From assembly GCF_014841565.1 (NCBI RefSeq), contig NZ_JACYUD010000008.1, positions 1 through 64,000 of the forward strand: a stretch of 64,000 nt of DNA, written 5' to 3'. The position numbers and the translations under genes were made by a program. The stretch's first letter is position 1. Every line of letters starts with the position of its first letter. The stretch comes from Rhizobium sp. CFBP 8762. GTDB taxonomy: Bacteria; Pseudomonadota; Alphaproteobacteria; Rhizobiales; Rhizobiaceae. This document shows, one piece after another, positions 44,276 through 51,785 of this stretch. The notes beneath the pieces are model-generated. The model was not told the origin of the DNA, searched no databases, and was given only the letters and a program-made list of their open reading frames with translations.

Positions 44276-46066
44276 ATGCTTCGATCTTTCCGCGCCGGTC
44301 TCATTGCAGCCACGTGTTTTGCCGCCACCACATCGGTAGCGTCCGCCTATGATCTGACAATCATGCACATCAATGATTTCCACTCCCGCATCGAAGCAAT
44401 TAATAAATACGATTCCACCTGCTCGCCGGAAGAAGCCACGAAGAACGAATGCCTTGGCGGCATCGCCCGTATGAAAACAGCCATTGATGCCCGCCGTGCG
44501 GCGCTCAACGGCAGCAATGTGCTGGTGCTGGATGCCGGGGACCAGTCTCAGGGCTCGCTGTTTTACACGACCTACAAAACACAGGCGATTGCCGAGTTCA
44601 TGAACGGCATCGGCTTTGATGCTATGGCTGTTGGCAATCACGAATTTGACGATGGTCCGCAGGAACTGATGAAATTTCTGGACGCGGCGAAATTTCCGAT
44701 TATTTCCGGCAATACGGTCGCCAAATCGGGCTCGCCACTCGCTGGCCGCATCCCCGGCTTCATGATCAAGGATGTCGGCGGGCAAAAGATCGGCATCGTC
44801 TCTGTGCTGGCCACCGATACCAATGAGACCTCCTCGCCCGGACCGGACATCACATTCCGCGACGAAATCGACTATTTAAAGCAGGCCGTGCAGGACATTA
44901 CCGCGCAGGGTGTCAACAAGATCGTGCTCCTGTCCCATGTCGGCTATCACCGGGATCAGGAGATTGCCGCTGCCGTCGATGGCATTGACGTGATTGTTGG
45001 TGGTCATAGCCACACGCTTCTGTCCTCGACTGACCCGAAAGCCGCTGGTCCCTACCCGACACTGGTGAAAAATCCGGCGGGTGTGGATGTCCCCATCGTT
45101 ACCGCCTACGCCTATTCCAAATATCTCGGCGACCTGACGGTCACGTTTGATGACACCGGCAAGGTCACTGCCGCCAAGGGCGCTCCCCAATTGCTGGATA
45201 GCGCCGTGCAACCGGATGCAGGCTTTACGGCTCGCGTTGCCGAACTTGCCAAGCCGCTGGAAGCCATGCGCCAGAAAGAAGTGTCCGAATCCAGCGCTGT
45301 CATCGACGGCGCGCGCGAAACCTGCCGTGTGCGTGAGTGCAGCATGGGCAATCTGGTGGCCGACGCCATGCTTGATCGGGTCAAAAGTCAGGGCGTCACC
45401 ATTGCCCTGCAAAATGGCGGCGGTGTGCGCGCCTCGATTGACGCGGGCATGGTGACCATGGGCGAAGTGCTGACGGTGCTTCCTTTCCAGAACAGCATTG
45501 CCACATTCCAGCTCACCGGACGTGATCTGATTGCAGCGCTTGAAAACGGCGTCAGCGACCTCGAGAATGGCGCGGGTCGGTTCCTGCAAGTGTCCGGCAT
45601 GCGCTACAGCTATGATGGTAGCCGTCCGAAGGGCAGCCGCGTGCTGTCAACTGAAGCGAAATCAGACAGTGGCTTCACACCCATTAAGCCCGACACCCTC
45701 TACAGCATCGTCAGCAATGATTATGTGCGCCGGGGTGGCGATGGCTTCTCGGTTTTTGCCGAAAAAGCGCAGAATGCCTATGACTTCGGGCCCAGCCTTG
45801 AAGATACCGTTGCCGCTTATCTCACCGCCCACCGCCCCTATACGCCGGTTGTAGAAGGCCGCATCACCGTGGCAAGTGGCACGACTGCTGCCGCGAAGGC
45901 CACGCCGACAAGCCACACAATTCAACGCGGCGACACCCTTTGGGATATCGCCGAAACAGCGTATGGCGATGGTGCCGAATGGAAAGCCATCGCCCGTGAA
46001 AATCCAAAGCTGCGCCCGCGCAAACTCGAAATCGGACAAACGATAACGCTGCCTCAGCAGCGCTAA
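44276..46066 (+). CDS. 5'-nucleotidase/2',3'-cyclic phosphodiesterase with LysM domain
   Basis: A 596-residue exported protein. Signal peptide residues 1-24 (ending Val-Ala-Ser-Ala); calcineurin-like metal domain with 'IMHINDFHSRIEAINKYD', 'LDAGDQSQGSLFYTTY', 'VGNHEFDDG' and 'IVGGHSHTLL'; 5'-nucleotidase C-terminal domain with 'ALQNGGGVRASI'. It should act in the periplasm on nucleotides to release phosphate or nucleosides. Unlike plain UshA-type enzymes it ends with a LysM domain (about 548-595, 'HTIQRGDTLWDIAETAYGDG'), which binds peptidoglycan and probably tethers the enzyme to the wall. The ORF is open to 44234; the ATG 44276 fits the signal peptide. Confidence 0.92.
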   Translation: MLRSFRAGLIAATCFAATTSVASAYDLTIMHINDFHSRIEAINKYDSTCSPEEATKNECLGGIARMKTAIDARRAALNGSNVLVLDAGDQSQGSLFYTTYKTQAIAEFMNGIGFDAMAVGNHEFDDGPQELMKFLDAAKFPIISGNTVAKSGSPLAGRIPGFMIKDVGGQKIGIVSVLATDTNETSSPGPDITFRDEIDYLKQAVQDITAQGVNKIVLLSHVGYHRDQEIAAAVDGIDVIVGGHSHTLLSSTDPKAAGPYPTLVKNPAGVDVPIVTAYAYSKYLGDLTVTFDDTGKVTAAKGAPQLLDSAVQPDAGFTARVAELAKPLEAMRQKEVSESSAVIDGARETCRVRECSMGNLVADAMLDRVKSQGVTIALQNGGGVRASIDAGMVTMGEVLTVLPFQNSIATFQLTGRDLIAALENGVSDLENGAGRFLQVSGMRYSYDGSRPKGSRVLSTEAKSDSGFTPIKPDTLYSIVSNDYVRRGGDGFSVFAEKAQNAYDFGPSLEDTVAAYLTAHRPYTPVVEGRITVASGTTAAAKATPTSHTIQRGDTLWDIAETAYGDGAEWKAIARENPKLRPRKLEIGQTITLPQQR

Positions 46067-46119
46067 GCGGGTCGCGTTTAATCGAAATCATGCGCCGCGC
46101 TTCAAATAGTTCTTTTGAC

Positions 46120-46164
46120 GCATGTCTTTTTACCAAAACCGGTGCCCACTTTTGGGAGACATGC
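46120..46164. repeat. Family C short palindromic repeat
   Basis: GCATGTCT (46120-46127) and AGACATGC (46157-46164) flank AAAACCGGTGCCCACTTTT-like sequence. This is a well-known intergenic palindrome of Rhizobiales genomes. It lies just upstream of a secreted-protein gene. Confidence 0.75.
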
Positions 46165-46184
46165 TTTAATTATCGAGGAAACGC

Positions 46185-46622
46185 ATGGTCCTAGTGTCGT
46201 TCATCCTTGCACTGATCCTGTTGGCGTCAAGCCAACAGGATGTTTCGTATCACAACGAGATATGGAAAGGGGCACCTTTAACAGTCAACTACGGATTGAT
46301 GTTTGCCGGTGCGGAACCGACTGCGGGAACCGCAACCTGCCTGAATGCTAGACCCTGCATTCTGATCGATAACAACAATCTGAAAATCGAGTTGTTTGAT
46401 CAGCGGCGCACAGATAGTGGACAGTTGCACGGCCGCCTGAAGCTGAAATGTAAAACCAAAAGCTGCTCGTTTGATACGGACACGAACACCTCAAATGTCA
46501 TGTTGAATCCGCAGGGTATCAACACACAGGCACTAAACCTCTATGAAGCATCCGAGGGCGTGGAGATTGAATTGGTGCTGAAACCCAGAAAGCAAATCGG
46601 CAGCTTGCTACTGTCCCAGTGA
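46185..46622 (+). CDS. Unknown exported protein with four cysteines
   Basis: A 145-residue protein I cannot assign to a family. The N-terminus 'MVLVSFILALILLASSQQD' is a signal peptide. The mature part carries four cysteines in two groups, 'TCLNARPCILID' and 'LKCKTKSCSFD', suggesting two disulfides and hence an extracytoplasmic location. GAGGAAACGC gives a good ribosome site. Its base composition is AT-richer than hemH and ushA-type neighbours. It is bounded by a family C repeat and a terminator, so it looks like an independent, possibly acquired unit. Confidence 0.72.
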   Translation: MVLVSFILALILLASSQQDVSYHNEIWKGAPLTVNYGLMFAGAEPTAGTATCLNARPCILIDNNNLKIELFDQRRTDSGQLHGRLKLKCKTKSCSFDTDTNTSNVMLNPQGINTQALNLYEASEGVEIELVLKPRKQIGSLLLSQ

Positions 46623-46662
46623 CGAATTGTCGATCCAAAACAAGAGACAATTTGTCTCTCAC

Positions 46663-46702
46663 GAAAACGCCGATGGGGCCTGTACCCCGTCGGCGTTTAT
46701 TT
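46663..46702 (+). terminator. Terminator of the unknown exported gene
   Basis: AAACGCCGA and TCGGCGTTT with inner GGGG/CCCC, then TATTTTT. The T-run overlaps the left end of the hemH iron box. Confidence 0.8.
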
Positions 46703-46718
46703 TTAGAATAAGTCTGAA
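46702..46718. promoter_or_regulatory. Irr-type iron control element (ICE) near hemH
   Basis: TTTAGAATAAGTCTGAA matches the published Irr palindrome TTTAGAAT-N-ATTCTAAA at all but two of the sixteen fixed positions. It lies 44 bases upstream of the hemH start codon. In Rhizobiales Irr represses heme-biosynthesis genes when iron is low. Confidence 0.5.
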
Positions 46719-46761
46719 CCGCAATGACCCTTTGGCGTATAACAAAAAGAACAAGTCAGGA

Positions 46762-47808
46762 ATGAACGATACCATGTATGCAACCCCCGAAATGAAAGCC
46801 ATGAACCACCCGCCGGTCAAATTCGGCAAGGTCGGTGTGCTTCTGGTCAACCTCGGCACACCCGATGGCACAGATTTCAAATCCATGCGCCGTTACCTCA
46901 GAGAGTTTTTGAGTGACAAGCGCGTGATCGAATGGTCGCGTTTGTTCTGGTATCCCATCCTCTACGGCATCGTTCTTAACACCCGCCCGGGCAAGGTCGG
47001 CAAGGCCTACGCGTCCATCTGGAACAATGATCTGAACGAAAGCTATCTGCGCACCTACACCCGCAATCAGGCGGAGAAGATGGCCGAGTCCTTCGCCTCC
47101 ATGGACAATGTGCAGGTGGATTGGGCCATGCGTTATGGCACTCCTTCCATCGCCTCCCGTGTTGAAGCGCTGCAAAAAGACGGTTGTGAGAAAATTCTCG
47201 TCTTTCCGCTGTACCCGCAATATGCGGCAGCAACGACCGCCACCGTCAATGACAAGGTGTTTGAAACCCTGTTGAAAATGCGCTGGCAACCGGCGCTGCG
47301 CACCGTGCCACCGTACCATGACGATCCTGTCTATATCGAGGAACTTGCCAACTCCATTACCAACCACCTGGCAACGCTCGACTGGGAGCCGGAGGTTGTG
47401 CTGACCTCGTTCCACGGCATTCCCAAAAGCTATTTCATGAAAGGCGACCCCTACCACTGCCAGTGTTACAAGACGGCACGGCTGGTGCGCGAACGCCTCG
47501 GCTGGACCAAGGAAAAATTGCAGGTCACATTCCAGTCCCGCTTTGGACCGGAAGAATGGCTGCAACCCTATACCGACAAGACAATTGAAAAGATGGCTCA
47601 GGAGGGCGTCAAGCGCATCGCCGTAATCAATCCCGGCTTTGTCTCGGACTGTCTGGAAACGCTTGAGGAAATTGCCGAAGAAGCAGGCGAAATTTTCCTG
47701 CACAATGGCGGCGAGAAATTTACCCATATTCCCTGCCTGAATGACAGCGCAGGCGGCATGCGCGTGCTGGAAAACGTCGTGAGACGCGAACTGTCCGGCT
47801 GGGCCTGA
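46762..47808 (+). CDS. hemH: Ferrochelatase
   Basis: Inserts iron into protoporphyrin IX, the last step of heme synthesis, at the inner membrane. The 348-residue protein shows 'KVGVLLVNLGTPDGTDFKSM' at about 22-41, 'VFPLYPQYAAATTATVNDKV', 'LTSFHGIPKSYFMKGDPYHC' carrying the catalytic His, and 'INPGFVSDCLETLEEIAEEA'. The ORF is open back to 46627 but the ATG at 46762, after AGG, gives the right length. An Irr-type box precedes it and a strong terminator follows 95 bases after the stop. Confidence 0.96.
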   Translation: MNDTMYATPEMKAMNHPPVKFGKVGVLLVNLGTPDGTDFKSMRRYLREFLSDKRVIEWSRLFWYPILYGIVLNTRPGKVGKAYASIWNNDLNESYLRTYTRNQAEKMAESFASMDNVQVDWAMRYGTPSIASRVEALQKDGCEKILVFPLYPQYAAATTATVNDKVFETLLKMRWQPALRTVPPYHDDPVYIEELANSITNHLATLDWEPEVVLTSFHGIPKSYFMKGDPYHCQCYKTARLVRERLGWTKEKLQVTFQSRFGPEEWLQPYTDKTIEKMAQEGVKRIAVINPGFVSDCLETLEEIAEEAGEIFLHNGGEKFTHIPCLNDSAGGMRVLENVVRRELSGWA

Positions 47809-47819
47809 ACCTCTACCGA

Positions 47820-47885
47820 TAGAGTTTTTGTTTTCCGCATTGTCCAGACGTAAAAGTGATTCCACTTTTACTGGAAATGGTCTCA
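47820..47885. repeat. Degraded family B repeat fragment
   Basis: Resembles the right half of family B: 'GCATTGTCCAGACGTAAAAG' then a hairpin (GTAAAAGTG...CACTTTTAC) and TGGAAATGGTCT. It is about 66 bases and diverged from the intact copies at 47956 and 53229. Confidence 0.6.
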
Positions 47886-47903
47886 TGGAAACTTTTGCTT
47901 GAT

Positions 47904-47948
47904 AACCCGCTGAAAACGGTCAAAACGTTTTCAGCGGGTTTTCTTTTC
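47904..47948 (+). terminator. Strong terminator after hemH
   Basis: AACCCGCTGAAAACG and CGTTTTCAGCGGGTT form a perfect 15-bp stem around GTCAAAA, followed by TTCTTTT. Confidence 0.93.
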
Positions 47949-47955
47949 AATGCCT

Positions 47956-48060
47956 TAGGGCACTTCCAGCGAACACGTGTTCGCCGGAAATGCTCTAACC
48001 TCTTGTTTGTCGCATTGTCCGGGCGTGAAAGTGATTCCACGTTCACTGGCAATGCTCTAA
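47956..48060. repeat. Family B double-palindrome repeat (copy 1)
   Basis: About 105 bases. The first palindrome contains GCGAACACGTGTTCGC (47969-47984), the second pairs GTGAAAGTG with CACGTTCAC loosely, and both units end in a CGGAAATGCTCTA or CAATGCTCTAA tail. It ends 18 bases before the qmcA start. The layout matches copies at 53229 and 60299. Confidence 0.85.
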
Positions 48061-48078
48061 GTCGATGCGGAGAGCAGT

Positions 48079-49080
48079 ATGTTGGGTCTTGATATCGTCG
48101 TTATCGTTTTCGTCGCGCTGGTCATTCTGGTGCTGTTTTCCGGCATCAAGACCATTCCACAAGGCTATCGCTATACGGTGGAACGGTTTGGCCGCTATAC
48201 ACGCACGCTGGAACCGGGCCTCAACCTGATCATCCCTTTCATTGATCGCATTGGCGCAAAACTGAATGTGATGGAGCAGGTGCTGGACGTTCCGACACAG
48301 GAAGTCATCACCCGGGACAACGCCAGTTGCTCGGCAGATGCCGTGGCCTTCTACCAAATTTTAAACGCCGCACAGGCAGCCTACCAGGTCTCCGATCTCC
48401 AGAACGCCATTTTGAACCTGACGATGACGAACATCCGCTCGGTGATGGGCTCTATGGATCTGGACGAATTGCTGTCCAACCGCGATACGATCAACGACCG
48501 CTTGTTGCGAGTCGTGGACGAGGCTGCCAATCCGTGGGGCATCAAGATTACCCGTGTCGAGATCAAGGATATCCAGCCGCCCAAGGACCTCGTGGACGCT
48601 ATGGCCCGCCAGATGAAGGCAGAGCGTGAAAAACGCGCGCAGGTGCTGGAAGCCGAAGGCTCGCGCGCCGCACAAATCCTGCGTGCGGAAGGCTCCAAGC
48701 AATCCGCCATCCTCCAGGCCGAAGGACAGCGGGAGGCCGCGTTCCGCGATGCCGAAGCGCGTGAGCGCATGGCCGAAGCCGAAGCGAAGGCAACACAGAT
48801 GGTATCCGCCGCTATTGCCGCTGGCGATGTGCAGGCCATCAACTATTTCGTCGCACAGAAATACACCGAGGCACTGGCTGCTATCGGCACCGCACCCAAT
48901 CAGAAAATCGTTCTGATGCCGATGGAAGCCTCCGCGCTCATCGGCTCGCTCGGTGGCATCGGGGCAATTGCCAAGGACGTGTTTGGCACACCGGATCGTC
49001 CGGTGCGGGTGCTGACCCCTCCACCGCCGCCTTCCACCGCGCAGGTTCGCAACCCATTTGATTCCAGCCGAGAAAGCTGA
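48079..49080 (+). CDS. qmcA: SPFH-domain membrane protein (QmcA-like)
   Basis: A 333-residue band-7 protein. A single N-terminal span (about 4-23) is followed by 'TIPQGYRYTVERFGRYTRTL' and the SPFH domain with 'DVPTQEVITRDNASCSADAV', a long helix 'RQMKAEREKRAQVLEAEGSR' that forms oligomers, and a Pro-rich end. The E. coli relative QmcA and the paired NfeD assemble into membrane microdomain complexes. nfeD begins three bases after its stop, the usual pairing. Confidence 0.93.
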   Translation: MLGLDIVVIVFVALVILVLFSGIKTIPQGYRYTVERFGRYTRTLEPGLNLIIPFIDRIGAKLNVMEQVLDVPTQEVITRDNASCSADAVAFYQILNAAQAAYQVSDLQNAILNLTMTNIRSVMGSMDLDELLSNRDTINDRLLRVVDEAANPWGIKITRVEIKDIQPPKDLVDAMARQMKAEREKRAQVLEAEGSRAAQILRAEGSKQSAILQAEGQREAAFRDAEARERMAEAEAKATQMVSAAIAAGDVQAINYFVAQKYTEALAAIGTAPNQKIVLMPMEASALIGSLGGIGAIAKDVFGTPDRPVRVLTPPPPPSTAQVRNPFDSSRES

Positions 49081-49082
49081 CC

Positions 49083-49544
49083 ATGATTCTGGACGCTGTG
49101 ACGCAGCTTGGCCCGTGGAGCTGGTTCGTGCTCGGCTTCCTGCTGCTGGCGGCCGAAGTCGTCGCACCGGGCGTGTTTCTGATCTGGATCGGCATCGCGG
49201 CCTTGATCGTTGGTGCGCTTTCGCTGGCGTTATGGGACCATGCGGTTTGGGGCTGGCAGGTGCAATGGGTGCTGTTCGCCGTTCTCTCCGGCGTCACGGT
49301 GCTTGTCGGGCGGCGTGTGCTTGGCCGCAGCAACCAGATCACCGACGAACCCAACCTCAACCAGCGTGGGCAAAGCCTTGTAGGCCGCACCGCAATCCTG
49401 GCAGAACCGATCGCCGAAGGGCGCGGCCGCATCCGGCTCGATGATACGATCTGGTCCGTGACCGGACCCGATCTACCGGTGGGCGCACGTGTGCGGGTCG
49501 CCTCAAGCGCAGGCCGCGATTTGGTGGTGGAAGCTGTCGCGTAG
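49083..49544 (+). CDS. nfeD: NfeD-family membrane protein
   Basis: A 153-residue protein with hydrophobic spans at about 12-47 and 58-73, then a soluble OB-fold-like end with 'GQSLVGRTAILAEPIAEGRG' and 'VGARVRVASSAGRDLVVEAV'. It is the short NfeD form without a protease domain, the kind normally linked to SPFH/QmcA genes. It is three bases after qmcA and surely co-transcribed. Confidence 0.92.
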   Translation: MILDAVTQLGPWSWFVLGFLLLAAEVVAPGVFLIWIGIAALIVGALSLALWDHAVWGWQVQWVLFAVLSGVTVLVGRRVLGRSNQITDEPNLNQRGQSLVGRTAILAEPIAEGRGRIRLDDTIWSVTGPDLPVGARVRVASSAGRDLVVEAVA

Positions 49545-49826
49545 ATCGACCGTTCTGAAACATGCCGCGTTCCTGCTGACTTCTTCTCACTGATAAAGAC
49601 TCAAAGACGAACACTGCTTGCATTATCTATATTAGTGATATCTTTTTGATGACAATTAGGGATTGTTTCGCTGTGTACCGTTCCGTTTCGGCGAGCGTCT
49701 GTGTGGAACAAGCTGAAAGCACGGTGTGAAGCTGTCAGGCGTTTGCATCGAAAATTGCGAGAACGCATTGGGTGAATCAGGCATGATGCATCGGGTAACA
49801 CGTCCTTTCAGTTTCAGGAAACACGC
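49545..49826. other. Intergenic region upstream of imm11
   Basis: These 282 bases are AT-rich compared with nfeD and show no ORF with coding features on either strand and no terminator hairpin for nfeD. I see nothing else recognisable in it apart from a run of alternating AT that could hold the promoter of the next gene. Confidence 0.5.
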
Positions 49827-50537
49827 ATGGCAGGGTATCTGAGTTTTTGGCCAGAAGGACCGCAGTTCGAGTGGCAGGATAAAAGCGGTTCGCGTGTAGA
49901 TGAGAAGACGCGATTGCCGTTTTTTGTCTGGGTGCCCAGCCCGAAGGTCACCGATACCAGCAATATTCCAACCATCGCGATCCAGACAAACAAGGTTAGG
50001 CTTGTAGATGCGTTCCGCATTATGGACGCGTCGGTGGTCAGTGCCCGGTTCAAGGCGATTATTGAAGAGTTCGAGCCGAATGTGCACCAGTTCTTTCCGG
50101 TGGAACTGCGTCGCAAGGACGGCACACCTTATGAGGACAGCTATTTCATCTTTCATCCAACACGCATGGCACCGTGCGTCTTGCTGTCCAAAAGCAAGAT
50201 CTCCGAAATTGTGAGGGTTAAAGTTGGTCCGCGTACTGGGCTGCCAAACTATCATGTGCGTGAGGACGAATATGTCATCAGTCGTCCCGCCTTCGGCGAA
50301 CGGAAGGTCTTTGGTTCACTATTCTTGGGGGGCGGGGGCGGCGACGCCCTTTTCGTTAGCGATGCCGTAATGGCGCGGATGAAAGCAAAGAAACTGACCA
50401 ATCTAATAACTTATCCGGTCGAGGAACGGGACGAGCCTTGGGTATTCGAAAAAGAGGCGCCGGAACTGGTAGAGTTTCTCAAAGACAAGCCCGAAATTGC
50501 AGCAGAGTATTACGAAAAGTATTTAACAGTTCTCTAG
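49827..50537 (+). CDS. Imm11-like (DUF1629) immunity protein, orphan
   Basis: A 236-residue protein. Its core 'VVSARFKAIIEEFEPNVHQF' and 'SYFIFHPTRMAPCVLL' strongly resembles the Imm11/DUF1629 family, whose members neutralise polymorphic toxins delivered by contact-dependent or type VI systems. No toxin, VgrG, PAAR, Rhs or secretion gene is near it; the neighbours are nfeD and kpsF. Base composition is lower in GC than both neighbours. Its UAG stop lies at the left end of a family A repeat. It could be a remnant, a bystander immunity gene, or a host-adapted regulator. The family assignment is from memory of motifs and should be tested by a profile search with PF07791. Confidence 0.65.
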   Translation: MAGYLSFWPEGPQFEWQDKSGSRVDEKTRLPFFVWVPSPKVTDTSNIPTIAIQTNKVRLVDAFRIMDASVVSARFKAIIEEFEPNVHQFFPVELRRKDGTPYEDSYFIFHPTRMAPCVLLSKSKISEIVRVKVGPRTGLPNYHVREDEYVISRPAFGERKVFGSLFLGGGGGDALFVSDAVMARMKAKKLTNLITYPVEERDEPWVFEKEAPELVEFLKDKPEIAAEYYEKYLTVL

Positions 50538-50640
50538 AGCATAATCCGACCGGAGCGAAGCGAGGATCGAAAAGATTATGCTTACAAATAAATGACTTAG
50601 AGCGCCGATCTGATTCAAGCAGATCGAATAGTTCTCTAAG
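50535..50640. repeat. Family A double-palindrome repeat (copy 2)
   Basis: About 106 bases. AGCATAATC (50538-50546) and GATTATGCT (50574-50582) form the first palindrome; GATCTG and CAGATC the second inside TTAGAGCGCC...TTCTCTAAG. It carries the UAG stop of imm11 at its left end and the UAG of kpsF at its right end, on opposite strands. Confidence 0.88.
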
Positions 50641-51631
50641 CTACCCCGATCCGCAACAGATCGTGGAAGTGAACGATACCGACCGGACGGCGCTCTTCGT
50701 CGGTCACCAGCAAGGCGGAAATGTGGAACTGGTCCAGCAACGCCATGGCGGCGGTGGCCAAGGTCTTGGTGCGCACCGTCTTGGGATTGCGGGTCATGAT
50801 ATCCTCCACCCGCAGCGAGGATAGATTGCGGTCCAGATTGCGGGCGATGTCGCCATCGGTCACAATACCTTCCAAAAGCCCATCTTCGCCAACAACCCCC
50901 ACGCAACCAAAGCGTTTTTTCGACAGCATCATGACCGCCTCGGTCAGCCCTGTGCCGATGGTAACCAGCGGCATATCCTCGCCTTCATGCATCACATCAC
51001 TGACATAGGAGAGGCTTGCGCCCAGTTTGCCGCCGGGATGGAAGGTGCGGAAATCCTCGGGCGTAAAACCGCGTGCTTCCAGAAGCGCAACCGCCAGCGC
51101 GTCCCCCATGGAAAGCTGCATCAGGGTCGATGTGGTGGGCGCCAGCCCATGAGGACAGGCTTCCTGTACCTTGGGCAGCAGAAGAACGATATCGGCTTCC
51201 CGCGCAAGCGTCGATTTTTCGCCAGCAGTCAACGCAATCAGGGGAATGGAGAAGCGGCGCGAATAGGAGACAATTCCCTGCAGCTCAGAACTTTCCCCGC
51301 TCCATGACATGGCCAGAATCACATCGTTCTGCGTAACCATGCCAAGGTCGCCATGCGTTGCCTCTACCGGATGCACGAAGAACGCCGGCGTTCCCGTAGA
51401 CGCCAAGGTGGCCGCAAGCTTGATGCCAATGTGCCCGCTTTTGCCGATGCCGGTGACAATAACACGGCCTTCGCTGGCTGCGATTTTTTCCACAGCGGCA
51501 CAGAACGGTGCGCACAAGGGTCCATCCAGCGCCTGCATCATGGCCAGCAAGCCCTGTTGCTCGGTGTTGATGGTGCGAATGGCAGATGCCACGGCTTCGC
51601 TCGGACGGATATGTGCGGTGCGCTTGATCAT
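50636..51631 (-). CDS. kpsF: Arabinose-5-phosphate isomerase (KpsF/GutQ family)
   Basis: Interconverts ribulose 5-phosphate and arabinose 5-phosphate, the first precursor of KDO in lipopolysaccharide. The 331-residue protein has an SIS domain (about 45-180) with 'VTGIGKSGHIGIKLAATLAS' and 'SWSGESSELQGIVSYSRRF', then two CBS domains (about 205-331) with 'CVGVVGEDGLLEGIVTDGDI' and 'HISALLVTDEERRPVGIVHF'. The frame is open 36 codons further upstream; the ATG at 51631 gives the normal length. The UAG stop is inside a family A repeat. Confidence 0.95.
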   Translation of the reverse strand: MIKRTAHIRPSEAVASAIRTINTEQQGLLAMMQALDGPLCAPFCAAVEKIAASEGRVIVTGIGKSGHIGIKLAATLASTGTPAFFVHPVEATHGDLGMVTQNDVILAMSWSGESSELQGIVSYSRRFSIPLIALTAGEKSTLAREADIVLLLPKVQEACPHGLAPTTSTLMQLSMGDALAVALLEARGFTPEDFRTFHPGGKLGASLSYVSDVMHEGEDMPLVTIGTGLTEAVMMLSKKRFGCVGVVGEDGLLEGIVTDGDIARNLDRNLSSLRVEDIMTRNPKTVRTKTLATAAMALLDQFHISALLVTDEERRPVGIVHFHDLLRIGVA

Positions 51632-51785
51632 GAGCGGAATGGTTAGCGCTTTCCGCTTTTTCTGTCCACTGCCAGGTAAAGCGCGGTGCGTCCTTAGTTT
51701 TGAGCAGAGGCCAAAGCGCGTCAAGATTTGGTTAACCATAAACCGCTAGAGGTTAACGCTTGGAACCTCCCACGGAAACAGCGAC

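Noticed and set aside
49656-50255. A 199-codon minus-strand open frame across the imm11 start.
   Set aside because: It overlaps the Imm11-like gene antisense and has no start signal or family resemblance.
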